Source: Bradyrhizobium sp. JYMT SZCCT0428
GTDB taxonomy: Bacteria; Pseudomonadota; Alphaproteobacteria; Rhizobiales; Xanthobacteraceae
Reading direction: 5' to 3'
Assembly (NCBI RefSeq): GCF_018131075.1
Contig: NZ_JAFCLS010000038.1
Location: 19,288-83,287 of the forward strand
DNA length: 64,000 bases
Under the pieces are notes generated by a model. That model saw nothing but the letters and a program-made list of their open reading frames with translations, was not told the DNA's origin and made no database searches. The translations under genes were made by a program, and so were the position numbers. Of the stretch, positions 9,395 through 17,745 are shown piece after piece; within the stretch, counting starts at the first letter, position 1; every line of letters begins with the position of its first letter.

Positions 9395-10360
9395 TTACGC
9401 CGCCTCGTCCGCAACGGCAGCATCGTCACCGTCGGCATCGGCTTCATCACCTTCACCGTCAGCTTCGCTGCCGGCTTCGGTCTTGGCGCCGCGACGCGGG
9501 CTCTTGGCGAGCTGGCTCTCGATTTCCTTGACCGCTTCGGTCTCCGTCGAATGCTGGACGACGGCGATTTCGCGCGACAGGCGATCGAGCGCCGCTTCAT
9601 AGAGCTGGCGTTCGCTGTAGGACTGTTCGGGCTGCGATTCCGAGCGATAGAGATCGCGCACCACTTCGGCGATCGCAACGATGTCGCCCGAATTGATCTT
9701 TGCTTCGTATTCCTGCGCCCGGCGCGACCACATCGTGCGTTTGACGCGTGCGCGGCCCTTGAGCGTCTCGAGCGCCTTCTTGACCAGTGCCGGATCGGAC
9801 AGCTTGCGCATGCCGACATTGGCGACCTTGGCGGTCGGCACCCGCAGCGTCATCTTGTCTTTCATGAAATTGATCACGAACAGCTCAAGCTTGGCGCCTG
9901 CGATCTCCTGCTCCTCGATCGCCAGGATCTGGCCGACACCGTGAGCGGGATAGACCACGAATTCATTGGCCTTGAAGCCCTGACGCTGGGTCACGACCTT
10001 CTTCGGCTCCTCCACGCGCGGGGCGGCGGCCTTCGGGGGCACCACGGCGGCCTTCGGCGCCGCAACAGCGGCCTTGGGCGCAGCAACGGCAGCCTTGGGA
10101 GGAACGGCGGCGGCTTTGGGGGCAGTCTTGGCGGCGACCTTCGAGGCAGTGGCCTTCGAAGCCGTCGCTTTCGCGGCGGTTTTTGCAGTCTTGTCAGGCA
10201 TTGAGCTTCTTTTGTTTTTCGAGGACTTTGTGGCCGCAGCCTTCTTGGCTTCCTTTACAGAAGCTTTGGCACGGCCTTTGGTTGCGCTGCGGCTGGCCGC
10301 GGCGGCTTTTTTCGAAGTCGAAGTCTTTGAAACACTCTTTTTACGCGTTTTCTGTGACAC
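9395..10360 (-). CDS. carD: CarD/CdnL-family RNA polymerase-binding regulator
   Basis: 321 residues from a GTG at 10360; an ATG at 10201 (MPDKTAKTAAK) is a serious alternative giving 268 residues. Residues 1 to about 120 are a Lys/Ala/Pro-rich, histone-H1-like extension with repeated KA and AAP steps. The conserved body follows: the CarD Tudor-like RNAP-interacting domain (FVVYPAHGVGQILAIEEQEI) and the helical DNA-binding domain (VGMRKLSDPALVKKALETLKG...WSRRAQEYEAKI). CarD proteins stabilise open promoter complexes, often at rRNA promoters. The acidic tail (SEADGEGDEADADGDD) is unusual. It is the last leftward gene before a strong terminator and follows ferredoxin in the conserved block. Confidence 0.9.
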   Translation of the reverse strand: MSQKTRKKSVSKTSTSKKAAAASRSATKGRAKASVKEAKKAAATKSSKNKRSSMPDKTAKTAAKATASKATASKVAAKTAPKAAAVPPKAAVAAPKAAVAAPKAAVVPPKAAAPRVEEPKKVVTQRQGFKANEFVVYPAHGVGQILAIEEQEIAGAKLELFVINFMKDKMTLRVPTAKVANVGMRKLSDPALVKKALETLKGRARVKRTMWSRRAQEYEAKINSGDIVAIAEVVRDLYRSESQPEQSYSERQLYEAALDRLSREIAVVQHSTETEAVKEIESQLAKSPRRGAKTEAGSEADGEGDEADADGDDAAVADEAA

Positions 10361-10645
10361 AGCCTGCGCGCGGAACTGCCACGCCCCTGTTCGATGTTTT
10401 TTACGGGACCACCGGGAGGGCCTAAGTTACGCAAGGCCGGATCCGGCTTGTAATGTGCCCAATATAGCACATTTTCCGCAAAAATCAATGATTTACGCCC
10501 TGTTTCGGACCTTCTCAGGGACCTTTCGGTCATAAGTCCGTCAACAAGGTTAAATCGGCAGGCTGTGTATGGGTCTGGTGGCCCCGAATTAGGTTCAAAT
10601 TAGGTCCGGAGCGTTCTCACTGGTCTGGAAGGGTGATCCGGCGAA

Positions 10646-10984
10646 TCAGTCTCCGCTACCGGGTTCCTTGGAAAAATATTTCTCGAACTTGCCTTCCACA
10701 CCCTCGAATTCTTTCGCGTCGGGCGGCTGGTCCTTCTTCTGGGTGATGTTGGGCCAGGCCTTGGCGTATTCGGTGTTGACCTCGAGCCACTTCTCCAGGC
10801 CCGGCTCGGTGTCCGGCTTGATGGCGTCGGCGGGACATTCGGGTTCGCAGACGCCGCAGTCGATGCACTCGTCGGGATGGATGACCAGCATGTTCTCGCC
10901 CTCGTAGAAGCAGTCCACGGGGCAGACCTCAACGCAGTCGGTATATTTGCATTTGATGCAGGCATCAGTGACGACGTAAGTCAT
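10646..10984 (-). CDS. fdxA: 7Fe-8S type ferredoxin FdxA
   Basis: 112 residues. The N-terminus has the classical two-cluster cysteine pattern (MTYVVTDACIKCKYTDC, VCPVDCFYEG, IDCGVCEPECPADAI) in which the first cluster can be a [3Fe-4S] centre, and the C-terminal extension (WPNITQKKDQPPDAKEFEG) is typical of FdxA. It serves as a low-potential electron carrier. It lies between the S4-domain gene and carD on the same strand. An in-frame upstream extension is rejected because the ATG at 10984 gives the family's exact N-terminus. Confidence 0.95.
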   Translation of the reverse strand: MTYVVTDACIKCKYTDCVEVCPVDCFYEGENMLVIHPDECIDCGVCEPECPADAIKPDTEPGLEKWLEVNTEYAKAWPNITQKKDQPPDAKEFEGVEGKFEKYFSKEPGSGD

Positions 10985-11146
10985 CCATAACTCCGAAAGA
11001 ATTGGCTCCGAAACGATCAACTTTTTCCGGGGTTTGCGTAGCGCATGAACTGCGCAGCCGCAAGGGAAGAGCAAGGCAACGACAAGCAGGCCGCAGCGCC
11101 GGAGAGCTTGGGTCTTCAAGCGCCCGACGGGCTCGTTGGCAGATAG

Positions 11147-11416
11147 TCATTCCCTGCGGTTCTGCAAATCCTCGTAAGTTACGCGCGCGGCCGCGGCATC
11201 GCCCCGCCGCTCGGCAAAGCCTGCGACTTTCAGCACCCGCACCGAATTGTCGAGCCCGATGGTGACGACGTCGCCGAGTTTCACGGCATGTCCCGGAGCT
11301 TTCTCGCGCACGCCGTTGATGCGGACGTGGCCGGCCTCGACCAATGCGGCAGCGCTTGTGCGGGCCTTCACCACCCGCGCATGCCACAGCCATTTATCGA
11401 GACGCTGTCGCTCCAA
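11147..11416 (-). CDS. S4-domain RNA-binding protein (HslR-like)
   Basis: 89 residues from a TTG preceded by an AGCAGG-like ribosome site. The S4 fold is clear: RLDKWLWHARVVKARTSAAALVEAGHVRINGVREKAPGHAVKLGDVVTI. E. coli HslR recycles stalled 50S subunits carrying peptidyl-tRNA; that role is by analogy. It lies 76 bases downstream of the helicase gene, with ferredoxin and carD after it, a block conserved among rhizobial relatives. Confidence 0.9.
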   Translation of the reverse strand: MERQRLDKWLWHARVVKARTSAAALVEAGHVRINGVREKAPGHAVKLGDVVTIGLDNSVRVLKVAGFAERRGDAAAARVTYEDLQNRRE

Positions 11417-11492
11417 TCAACCTGCTCGAACGTAGCGCTTTCAAGCGAAGTGGGTACCGGTTCGCGTGAAGAAAACGCGTCAAAAAATAAGT

Positions 11493-14400
11493 CTAGCGAT
11501 CCTTGTTGCCGGCGAGCTGTTCCTTCAGCGCCGCCAGTTTTGCGAACGGCGAATTGGGATCGATCGGCCGGTCGCGCTCGCGCGGCGCGGCGCTGGTGGC
11601 GTATTGCCGATGCGACGGACCAGAGTCGCGCTTGTCGCGGCCGCCCTTGTCACGCCCGCCGAAATCGCGGCCGCCTTTATCGCGCCCGCCACCCTTGTTG
11701 CGGTCACCCTTGTTGCGATCGCCGCCGAATTTCTCCGGACGACCACCGCCCTTGTTGTCACGGCGGTTGTCATTGTCGCGGCCCTTGCCTTCAAAGCGCT
11801 CGCGCGGCGGACGGCTGTCGGCACGCGCCTCCTGCGGCGCGCCCTCGGCCGGCGGCGTGGCGTTGGCATCAACAGGCGCGCCTTCGCGCGGCTTGCGGAA
11901 CTCGTTGTGACGGCGGCCGCGGCGATGACGCTGCTCGCGTCCGGGCGCTGCGGCCTCGCCGCCTTCACCGGCGGCAGCCGCGGGCGCAGCGCCGTCCTGC
12001 GGAGCTTGCGCGCGACCTTGCTGATGGCCGTGACGACGCTGGCGGTTGCGGTCGTGGTGCGGACGGCGTTCTTCCGAGCGGCCACCGGGCCGCCAGACTT
12101 CCACCATTTCGGGCACGACAGGCGCATCGGGCTCAGCGGCAGCTTCTGTTGGTGCGGCGTCCGCAGGGGCGGCGTCGCTGGCGACGGTCTCGGTCGTGGC
12201 TTCAGCGGCAGGCGCTTCTTCAGGCGCAGCAGCCGCTTCCGCGACCGGCGCTTCCACGACAGGTGTTTCCACAGGCGCGGGCTCTGCGGCGGCTTCGACA
12301 ACGGGTTCAGCTTCCGCCGCGGGCTCTTCGGCCGGCGCCGGCGCGAGCGTGACCTCCGGCAGCAAGGCGGCCGATGGCGCGGGGTCGCCGGAGACCGGCT
12401 GGGCGATGGTCTCGTCAGCGGTCTGCGCGGGCGCTTCCGCCGCAGCTTCCACCGGGGCGTCTGCCGCGGCTTCGGTCGGCGCCGCCGCATCGGTCACAGC
12501 CTCAGCGCCCTCAACAGGCGCGGCTTCCACCACCACCGGCTCAGTCGCCGCGACCGGCTTCGGCGGCAGCGGCGCACGGCGCTCGGAGCGATAGCCGAGC
12601 GCGCGCAGGATCGAGGCGAAATCCTCGCCGGCCGATCCCGTCAGCGAGGTCATCGCCTGCGTCACCACAAAGCTGCGGCCATCGAACGCGCCGGCGGGCT
12701 TTTCGCCCGGCGAACTTTCGCGCCAGGCCAGCGCAGGCCGAATGAGATCGGCAAGACGCTCCAGAATATCGACGCGCACCGCACGCTCGCCGCACTGGCG
12801 ATAGCCGAGCACGCGATAGGCGTCGCGCGCCAGCGCCTTGTCGACCGCGAACGAGGTGCGGCCGCTTGACGCCAGATGCTGCGCGCCCGACAGCGCCGAC
12901 ATATCGACATTGTCCTGCTTCTCGGCCCACAGCAGCGAGGCGAGAGAGCGCGCGGCAGGCTTCAACAGACCCGGGAAATAGATGTGATAGGCGCCGAAGC
13001 GCACGCCGTATTTGCGCAGCGTCGCGCGCGAGGGCTGGTCGAGATCCTTCATCTCGGCGGTGATCTTCGAACGCTCGAGCACGCCGAGCGCCTCGATCAA
13101 CTGAAACGCGATGCCGCGCGCGATGCCGGTGATGTCCTCGGCCTTGGCAAGCCCGAACAGCGGGCCCAGCAATTTCTCAATATGCGTTTTGAGCCACAGA
13201 TCGAGCCGCGTCTGCACGGCTTCGCGCGCCGCGCCATTGAGGCGATCGTCGGAAATGATGCGCAGGCGCGGATGCAGCGCGTCGTCGGCCGCGACCAGTT
13301 TCGCCACCGCATCGCCGGTCCAGCGGATGGTGCCATCTGACGTCAGCACGAAGGCGTCGTCGGGCGCTGCGGCGAGTTTCTCGGCGCGCGTGTCGATCTC
13401 GCCGGCCAGCACCTGCTGTGCTGCCGCCTGCAACGCCTTGGCGTCGCTTCCGGCCTCCGCCGCATCTGGTGCAAAGGTGAATCCGTCGAGGCGGCCGATC
13501 ACATGGCCTTCAACGATCACTTCGCCGGTCTTGCCGATTTCCGTATTCAAAACACTGTTCTCCCGCAGGCGGCGCATCAATACACTGGTACGGCGGTCAA
13601 CGAAACGCTCCGTTAGCCGATCATGCAGCGCATCGGACAATTTATTTTCGACCTCGCGCGTGATCCCCTGCCAATGATCGGGGTCACCCAGCCAGTCCGG
13701 CCGGTTGGCGACGAAGGTCCAGGTGCGGATTTGCGCGATCCGGCCCGACAGCGTGTCGATATCGCCGGTGACGCGGTCGGCCTGGTCGACCTGGGCGGCG
13801 AACCATTCGTCGGGAACCCGGCCCTTTTTCATCAGGAATCCGTACAGCGTGGTCACGAGTTCGGCATGGGCGGCGGGCGCCAGGCGCCGGTAATCCGGGA
13901 TTTGGCAGGCGTCCCAAAGCCGTTCCACGGCCGCCGGCCCGTGGGCCATCTCCCGCACATCGCCGTCGCGTGCCGCATGATCGAGCACGCGCAGATCCTC
14001 CGCGATTGGCGCGCGCGTGAGCACTTCGTGCTGCGGCGAGAGCGCCAGCGAGACCTGCAGGCTGCCGAGCGAGGCGAAATCCAGCTTGGAATTGCGCCAC
14101 TGCAGCATTTTGACGCTATCAAACGTGTGGTTCTGCAGCGCGTTCACCAGTTCCGGCTCGAACGGCGCGCAGCGGCCGGTGGTGCCGAAGGTGCCGTTGC
14201 GCGTGGCGCGGCCGGCGCGCCCCGCGATCTGTGCAAACTCGGACGGATTCAGGCGGCGGAACTGGTAGCCATCGTATTTGCGGTCGGACGCGAACGCGAC
14301 GTGATCGACGTCAAGGTTCAGGCCCATGCCGACAGCGTCGGTGGCGACGAGATAATCGACGTCGCCGTTCTGGAACATCTCGACCTGCGCATTGCGTGTG

Positions 14401-15035
14401 CGCGGTGACAGCGAGCCGAGCACGACAGCCGCGCCGCCATGCTGGCGGCGGATCAACTCCGCAATGGCGTAGACTTCATCGGCCGAGAACGCGACGATCG
14501 CGGTCCTTCTCGGTTGCCGCGTGATCTTGCGGTCGCCGGCGAATTCGAGCTGCGACAATCTGGGACGCGTGACGATCGACGCGCCCGGCAGCAGCCGCTC
14601 GATAATGGGCCGCATCGTCGCGGCGCCCAGCAGCAGCGTCTCGTCGCGGCCGCGGCGGTGCAGGATGCGATCGGTGAAGACATGCCCGCGTTCGAGATCC
14701 GCCGCGATCTGGATTTCATCGACCGCGAGGAACGACACGTCGATGTCGCGCGGCATCGCCTCCACCGTCGACACCCAGTAGCGCGGGTTCTTCGGCTTGA
14801 TCTTCTCCTCGCCGGTGATCAGCGCGACGCTCTCGACACCTGAGCGAGCCACGATCTTGTTGTAGACCTCGCGCGCGAGCAGCCGCAGCGGCAGGCCGAT
14901 GATCCCGGACGAATGCCCGAGCATCCGCTCGATCGCCAGATGCGTCTTGCCGGTGTTGGTCGGCCCCAGCACCGCGGTAACGCCGGCGCCGGGAGCGCGT
15001 TCATGTCCAAACGTGGACGAGTAGGAGAAAGCCAT
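11493..15035 (-). CDS. SUV3-like superfamily 2 RNA/DNA helicase with long disordered tail
   Basis: 1180 residues. The helicase core occupies about 1-500: Walker A GPTNTGKT (25-32), DEIQ Walker B, GAATM motif III, and QIAGRAGR motif VI, in the arrangement of mitochondrial SUV3 helicases. A middle helical region (about 500-770) is followed by a low-complexity tail: first Ala/Pro/Glu-rich (about 795-960), then Arg/Gly/Lys/Asn-rich with repeated RDKGGRD-type units (about 990-1140), which resembles nucleic-acid-binding RGG tails and RNase E scaffolds. It likely takes part in RNA turnover; a degradosome role is inference. First gene of the leftward block to carD; a family B repeat lies just upstream. 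Confidence 0.9.
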   Translation of the reverse strand: MAFSYSSTFGHERAPGAGVTAVLGPTNTGKTHLAIERMLGHSSGIIGLPLRLLAREVYNKIVARSGVESVALITGEEKIKPKNPRYWVSTVEAMPRDIDVSFLAVDEIQIAADLERGHVFTDRILHRRGRDETLLLGAATMRPIIERLLPGASIVTRPRLSQLEFAGDRKITRQPRRTAIVAFSADEVYAIAELIRRQHGGAAVVLGSLSPRTRNAQVEMFQNGDVDYLVATDAVGMGLNLDVDHVAFASDRKYDGYQFRRLNPSEFAQIAGRAGRATRNGTFGTTGRCAPFEPELVNALQNHTFDSVKMLQWRNSKLDFASLGSLQVSLALSPQHEVLTRAPIAEDLRVLDHAARDGDVREMAHGPAAVERLWDACQIPDYRRLAPAAHAELVTTLYGFLMKKGRVPDEWFAAQVDQADRVTGDIDTLSGRIAQIRTWTFVANRPDWLGDPDHWQGITREVENKLSDALHDRLTERFVDRRTSVLMRRLRENSVLNTEIGKTGEVIVEGHVIGRLDGFTFAPDAAEAGSDAKALQAAAQQVLAGEIDTRAEKLAAAPDDAFVLTSDGTIRWTGDAVAKLVAADDALHPRLRIISDDRLNGAAREAVQTRLDLWLKTHIEKLLGPLFGLAKAEDITGIARGIAFQLIEALGVLERSKITAEMKDLDQPSRATLRKYGVRFGAYHIYFPGLLKPAARSLASLLWAEKQDNVDMSALSGAQHLASSGRTSFAVDKALARDAYRVLGYRQCGERAVRVDILERLADLIRPALAWRESSPGEKPAGAFDGRSFVVTQAMTSLTGSAGEDFASILRALGYRSERRAPLPPKPVAATEPVVVEAAPVEGAEAVTDAAAPTEAAADAPVEAAAEAPAQTADETIAQPVSGDPAPSAALLPEVTLAPAPAEEPAAEAEPVVEAAAEPAPVETPVVEAPVAEAAAAPEEAPAAEATTETVASDAAPADAAPTEAAAEPDAPVVPEMVEVWRPGGRSEERRPHHDRNRQRRHGHQQGRAQAPQDGAAPAAAAGEGGEAAAPGREQRHRRGRRHNEFRKPREGAPVDANATPPAEGAPQEARADSRPPRERFEGKGRDNDNRRDNKGGGRPEKFGGDRNKGDRNKGGGRDKGGRDFGGRDKGGRDKRDSGPSHRQYATSAAPRERDRPIDPNSPFAKLAALKEQLAGNKDR

Positions 15036-15064
15036 AATTTGCAGGTGTTTCTTTTATTTTTCGC

Positions 15065-15148
15065 CGTCATTGCGAGCGCAGCGAAGCAATCCATCGCGCT
15101 ACAAAGGAAAGTATGGATTGCTTCGTCGCTTCGCTCCTCGCAATGACG
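15065..15148. repeat. Dispersed palindromic repeat, family B
   Basis: Arms cgtcattgcgagcgcagcg and gcttcgctcctcgcaatgacg, inner arms gaagcaatccat and atggattgcttc. The neighbouring 15149-15455 contains no gene that I can support. Confidence 0.9.
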
Positions 15149-15455
15149 GAAACCGTCGGTTTGTGTGTCAGTTTGCGACGGTGATGCGGTCGCGGCTTAA
15201 GCTCTGGAACGAGTCTAGAACGAATCGCGAAGGAATCGCTGACTCTTACTTAAACTGGCTTCGTTCACCGCAACATCCAGCGTTAGCGCTCATGATGCGG
15301 CACTAGATCAAGTTTGCCGGTGCTCCACAAGGCAGGGTTTTCAAGCGAATTCCTTTAAAATTGAGAGGGCTCGGAGTCGAATCAGAAGCGGTGAAGAGTC
15401 AATGGGATTCATCTTCATGAGTTGCATCGATCTCGCCGCGAGCGACAGTGCGCTA

Positions 15456-15554
15456 CCTCCCCCCTTGCGGGGGAGGGCGGGGAGAGGGGTGGCCAAAAGC
15501 GAGACTGCCCGTGAGAACCCCTCTCCCCGACCCTCCCCCGCAAGGGGGGAGGGA
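15456..15554. repeat. Dispersed palindromic repeat, family D
   Basis: Arms cctccccccttgcgggggag and ctcccccgcaaggggggagg flank inner arms gggagaggggtgg and aacccctctcccc. Relatives at 20131-20320 and a single arm at 21001-21029. Confidence 0.88.
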
Positions 15555-15575
15555 GCGATAGAGCGCGCTGCTACA

Positions 15576-16424
15576 TCACTGCGTCTTCGCCACCCGGGGC
15601 GGCGCGGCCGTTGTGACAAAACTCGTGGCTTCCAGCATCGCGGGGCCGAACGGGGTCGGGATCGTCATGCGGAATGGAACCAGGATGCGCGTGCCTGCGA
15701 TCGGCACGAAGGCGATCTCGATGTTGCGCTGGGCGGCGAGGTGCTTGATCACGGGCCGATCGGGGATATAGCCCGCAATCGGCGTGAAATAGACCGAACA
15801 GACCACGGCCGGCCCATGATAGCCGCGCTCGGCCTTCACGTTTTCCATGCGCTTGTAATCGAGCTTGAGGTCGTAGCGCAGCCGGCCATCGAAGATGCCG
15901 GTACCGGTGCGGCAGGCCTCCGGCGACAGCGGATCGGCCGTTCCGGGCACGCGGATCATCGCGCCCGTCATCGGATCGAGCACGTTTTTCCGATGCGCTT
16001 CGGTGACGACGATGCGGTCCGGATCGACAGGCGGTTCCGGATCGATGGAAAAATCCTTCACCCCGCCGTTTGCGATCACGAGGCGGACGGTCTCGGACTT
16101 CTTCGAACTCGTGGTGGTCGCGGTATAGGCGTTGGCGACCAGCGCGCCGTTGACAACGCGGCCCTGCGAGGCGCCGGAACCCTTGCCGCCCGAAAACGCC
16201 TGCAGCAGGCCGGTGGAACCGCCCTGCGCGGAGGCGGAAAACGCGTCATCGCCGATTTCGATGGTCCAAGTGCCCTTGCCGACGGGAATGCCCGCCAGCG
16301 ACGCCTCGTAATGGGCATCGAGCCGGCCCTGCGCGGAGGCTTCCAGCGGCGCCAGCCACAGCAGTACGCCGGCCGCAAGACTGCCCAACAGGCCGAAACG
16401 ATGCGAAATGGCACGTGTGGTCAC
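15576..16424 (-). CDS. DUF3108 domain exported protein
   Basis: 282 residues from a GTG. The N-terminus is a Sec-type signal (ISHRFGLLGSLAAGVLLWLAPLEASAQG). The mature protein (YEASLAGIPVGKGTWTIEIGDDAFSASAQGGSTGL... and GYHGPAVVCSVYFTPIAGYIPDRP) is a beta-rich DUF3108 protein, a family with an LolA/outer-membrane-lipid-like architecture and no proven biochemical function. The gene diverges from rpmB. Confidence 0.85.
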   Translation of the reverse strand: MTTRAISHRFGLLGSLAAGVLLWLAPLEASAQGRLDAHYEASLAGIPVGKGTWTIEIGDDAFSASAQGGSTGLLQAFSGGKGSGASQGRVVNGALVANAYTATTTSSKKSETVRLVIANGGVKDFSIDPEPPVDPDRIVVTEAHRKNVLDPMTGAMIRVPGTADPLSPEACRTGTGIFDGRLRYDLKLDYKRMENVKAERGYHGPAVVCSVYFTPIAGYIPDRPVIKHLAAQRNIEIAFVPIAGTRILVPFRMTIPTPFGPAMLEATSFVTTAAPPRVAKTQ

Positions 16425-16662
16425 GTAACTGACGGTCCTGCTGGCGCGAGCTCTTGCTTATGTAGTCAGAAATATCCGGCAAACAACGCGTAGTGGCCTC
16501 CTCGCGGTGGCTCAATCCGCGGGGAACAGAGATGTCGGCGGGGATTGCGCCCTTTATATGGTCCTAACGTCTTGATATCCTTAAACCCTTGTAATGGCTT
16601 CCAAACCGGCAATGCCGGCTTCTTAAGAGTGCGCAAAATCTTAAGCGAAACCCCGCAAAACC

Positions 16663-16690
16663 TTGACGCCTAGGGCCTGTCGCCCTATAC
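16663..16690 (+). promoter_or_regulatory. Probable sigma-70 promoter of rpmB
   Basis: TTGACG and CTATAC are separated by 16 bases and lie about 95 bases before the rpmB start. The boxes fit the vegetative consensus of alphaproteobacteria. The rest of 16425-16783 shows no gene. Confidence 0.55.
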
Positions 16691-16783
16691 GTCCGCGGTT
16701 CCTGGAAATGGACATGATTTTGGACCCCCGCGCGGCGCCATGATGCGCTGCCAGGTTGCGGGGATGGAAGAGGATTTTGTGCG

Positions 16784-17092
16784 ATGTCTCGGCGCTGCGA
16801 ACTGACGGCCAAGGGCCCGCTGGTGGGTAACAAGGTGAGCCACTCGAACATCAAGACCAAGCGGCGCTTCCTGCCGAACCTGGTCAACGTCACCTTCATC
16901 TCGGACGCGCTCGGCCGCAACGTGCGCCTGCGCGTCTCGACCAACGCGCTCAAGAGCGTCGACCACAATGGCGGCCTCGACGGCTATCTTCTCAAGGCCA
17001 AGGCCGACGTGCTGTCGCCCCGCGCGCTCGATCTCAAGCGTGCGATCCAGAAGAAGGTCGGCAAGCCGGAATACGTGAAGAAGGCGAGCTAG
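16784..17092 (+). CDS. rpmB: 50S ribosomal protein L28
   Basis: 102 residues, the usual alphaproteobacterial length with its C-terminal extension. MSRRCELTAKGPLVGNKVSHSN and KTKRRFLPNLVNVTFISDALGR match L28 throughout. A purine-rich ribosome site (ggaagagg) stands upstream of the ATG. It is transcribed alone and ends at a strong terminator. Confidence 0.97.
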   Translation: MSRRCELTAKGPLVGNKVSHSNIKTKRRFLPNLVNVTFISDALGRNVRLRVSTNALKSVDHNGGLDGYLLKAKADVLSPRALDLKRAIQKKVGKPEYVKKAS

Positions 17093-17130
17093 GGGTTTAG
17101 CTCCGCTTCAACGCGGGCTTTAGAGTTTTG

Positions 17131-17160
17131 AACGGCTGGGTCGAAGGACCTAGCCGTTTT
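17131..17160 (+). terminator. Rho-independent terminator of rpmB
   Basis: Stem aacggctgggtc / gacctagccgtt (one G-T pair), loop gaag, followed by a T-rich run (tttttgtttt). It begins 39 bases after the rpmB stop. Confidence 0.88.
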
Positions 17161-17205
17161 TGTTTTGTTGGGATCAACGCGCACCCGCAGCCTTGCTGCA
17201 ACGCC

Positions 17206-17745
17206 GATGCGCGCGAACTGCGCGGCGTTGTCGAACGGCGAGGGCGGCTCGGCATCCTCGGCGGCGGCGGCGTCAACGCGCCCCCTGTATTTGGCGCGCA
17301 GCTTCGGCGCCTCGTCGCTGGAGAACGCCTTGTAGGCGATCAGGCCGCTGCCTGCGAGATTGGCCTGCTCTTCCGTGATCAGGCCGATCTTGTGAATCAG
17401 CCCCGCCAGCACCCGCACGGTGTAGGCGCCGCGGGAAAAGCCGAACAGGTAGATCTGGTCGCCCTCGCGCCAGTTCTGCACCAGGAAGCAATAGGCCGCC
17501 AGCACGTTGTCATCGAGCCCATAGCCGGTGGCGAGCCCCAGGATGGCGTTGAAGTTCTGCCTGAGCCGGTGCCACGTGTTCGGCCGCGCCAGCGTGCCGA
17601 CGCCGGGATCGTAAAACACCAGCTGCCGGGGCTCGGTCTTCTCGGTCTTGCGCAGGCAGCGATAGAGCTTCAGCACATTGGAGATGTTTTCGGAAATCTC
17701 GTTGCCGGTGCCGTCGCAGCAGATGACGATGTTTCTGGAATCCAT
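17206..17745 (-). pseudogene. DUF2235 hydrolase, N-terminal half (disrupted)
   Basis: About 180 residues of a DUF2235 (Tle1-like phospholipase/alpha-beta hydrolase) protein: MDSRNIVICCDGTGNEISENI at the start and the nucleophile elbow GFSRGAY near 107-113. Homology stops after the residues QFARI (codon at 17206-17208); the reading frame then runs into unrelated residues through the rpmB terminator to a stop at 17089. The missing second half, with the catalytic Asp and His motifs, lies on the opposite strand at 19351-20100. The protein cannot be functional as encoded here. The open frame therefore formally spans 17089-17745. Confidence 0.87.

Noticed and set aside
9155..10204. 349-codon plus-strand open frame
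   Set aside because: Antisense to carD and through the terminator.
11466..12869. 467-codon plus-strand open frame
   Set aside because: Shadow of the low-complexity tail of the helicase gene on the other strand.
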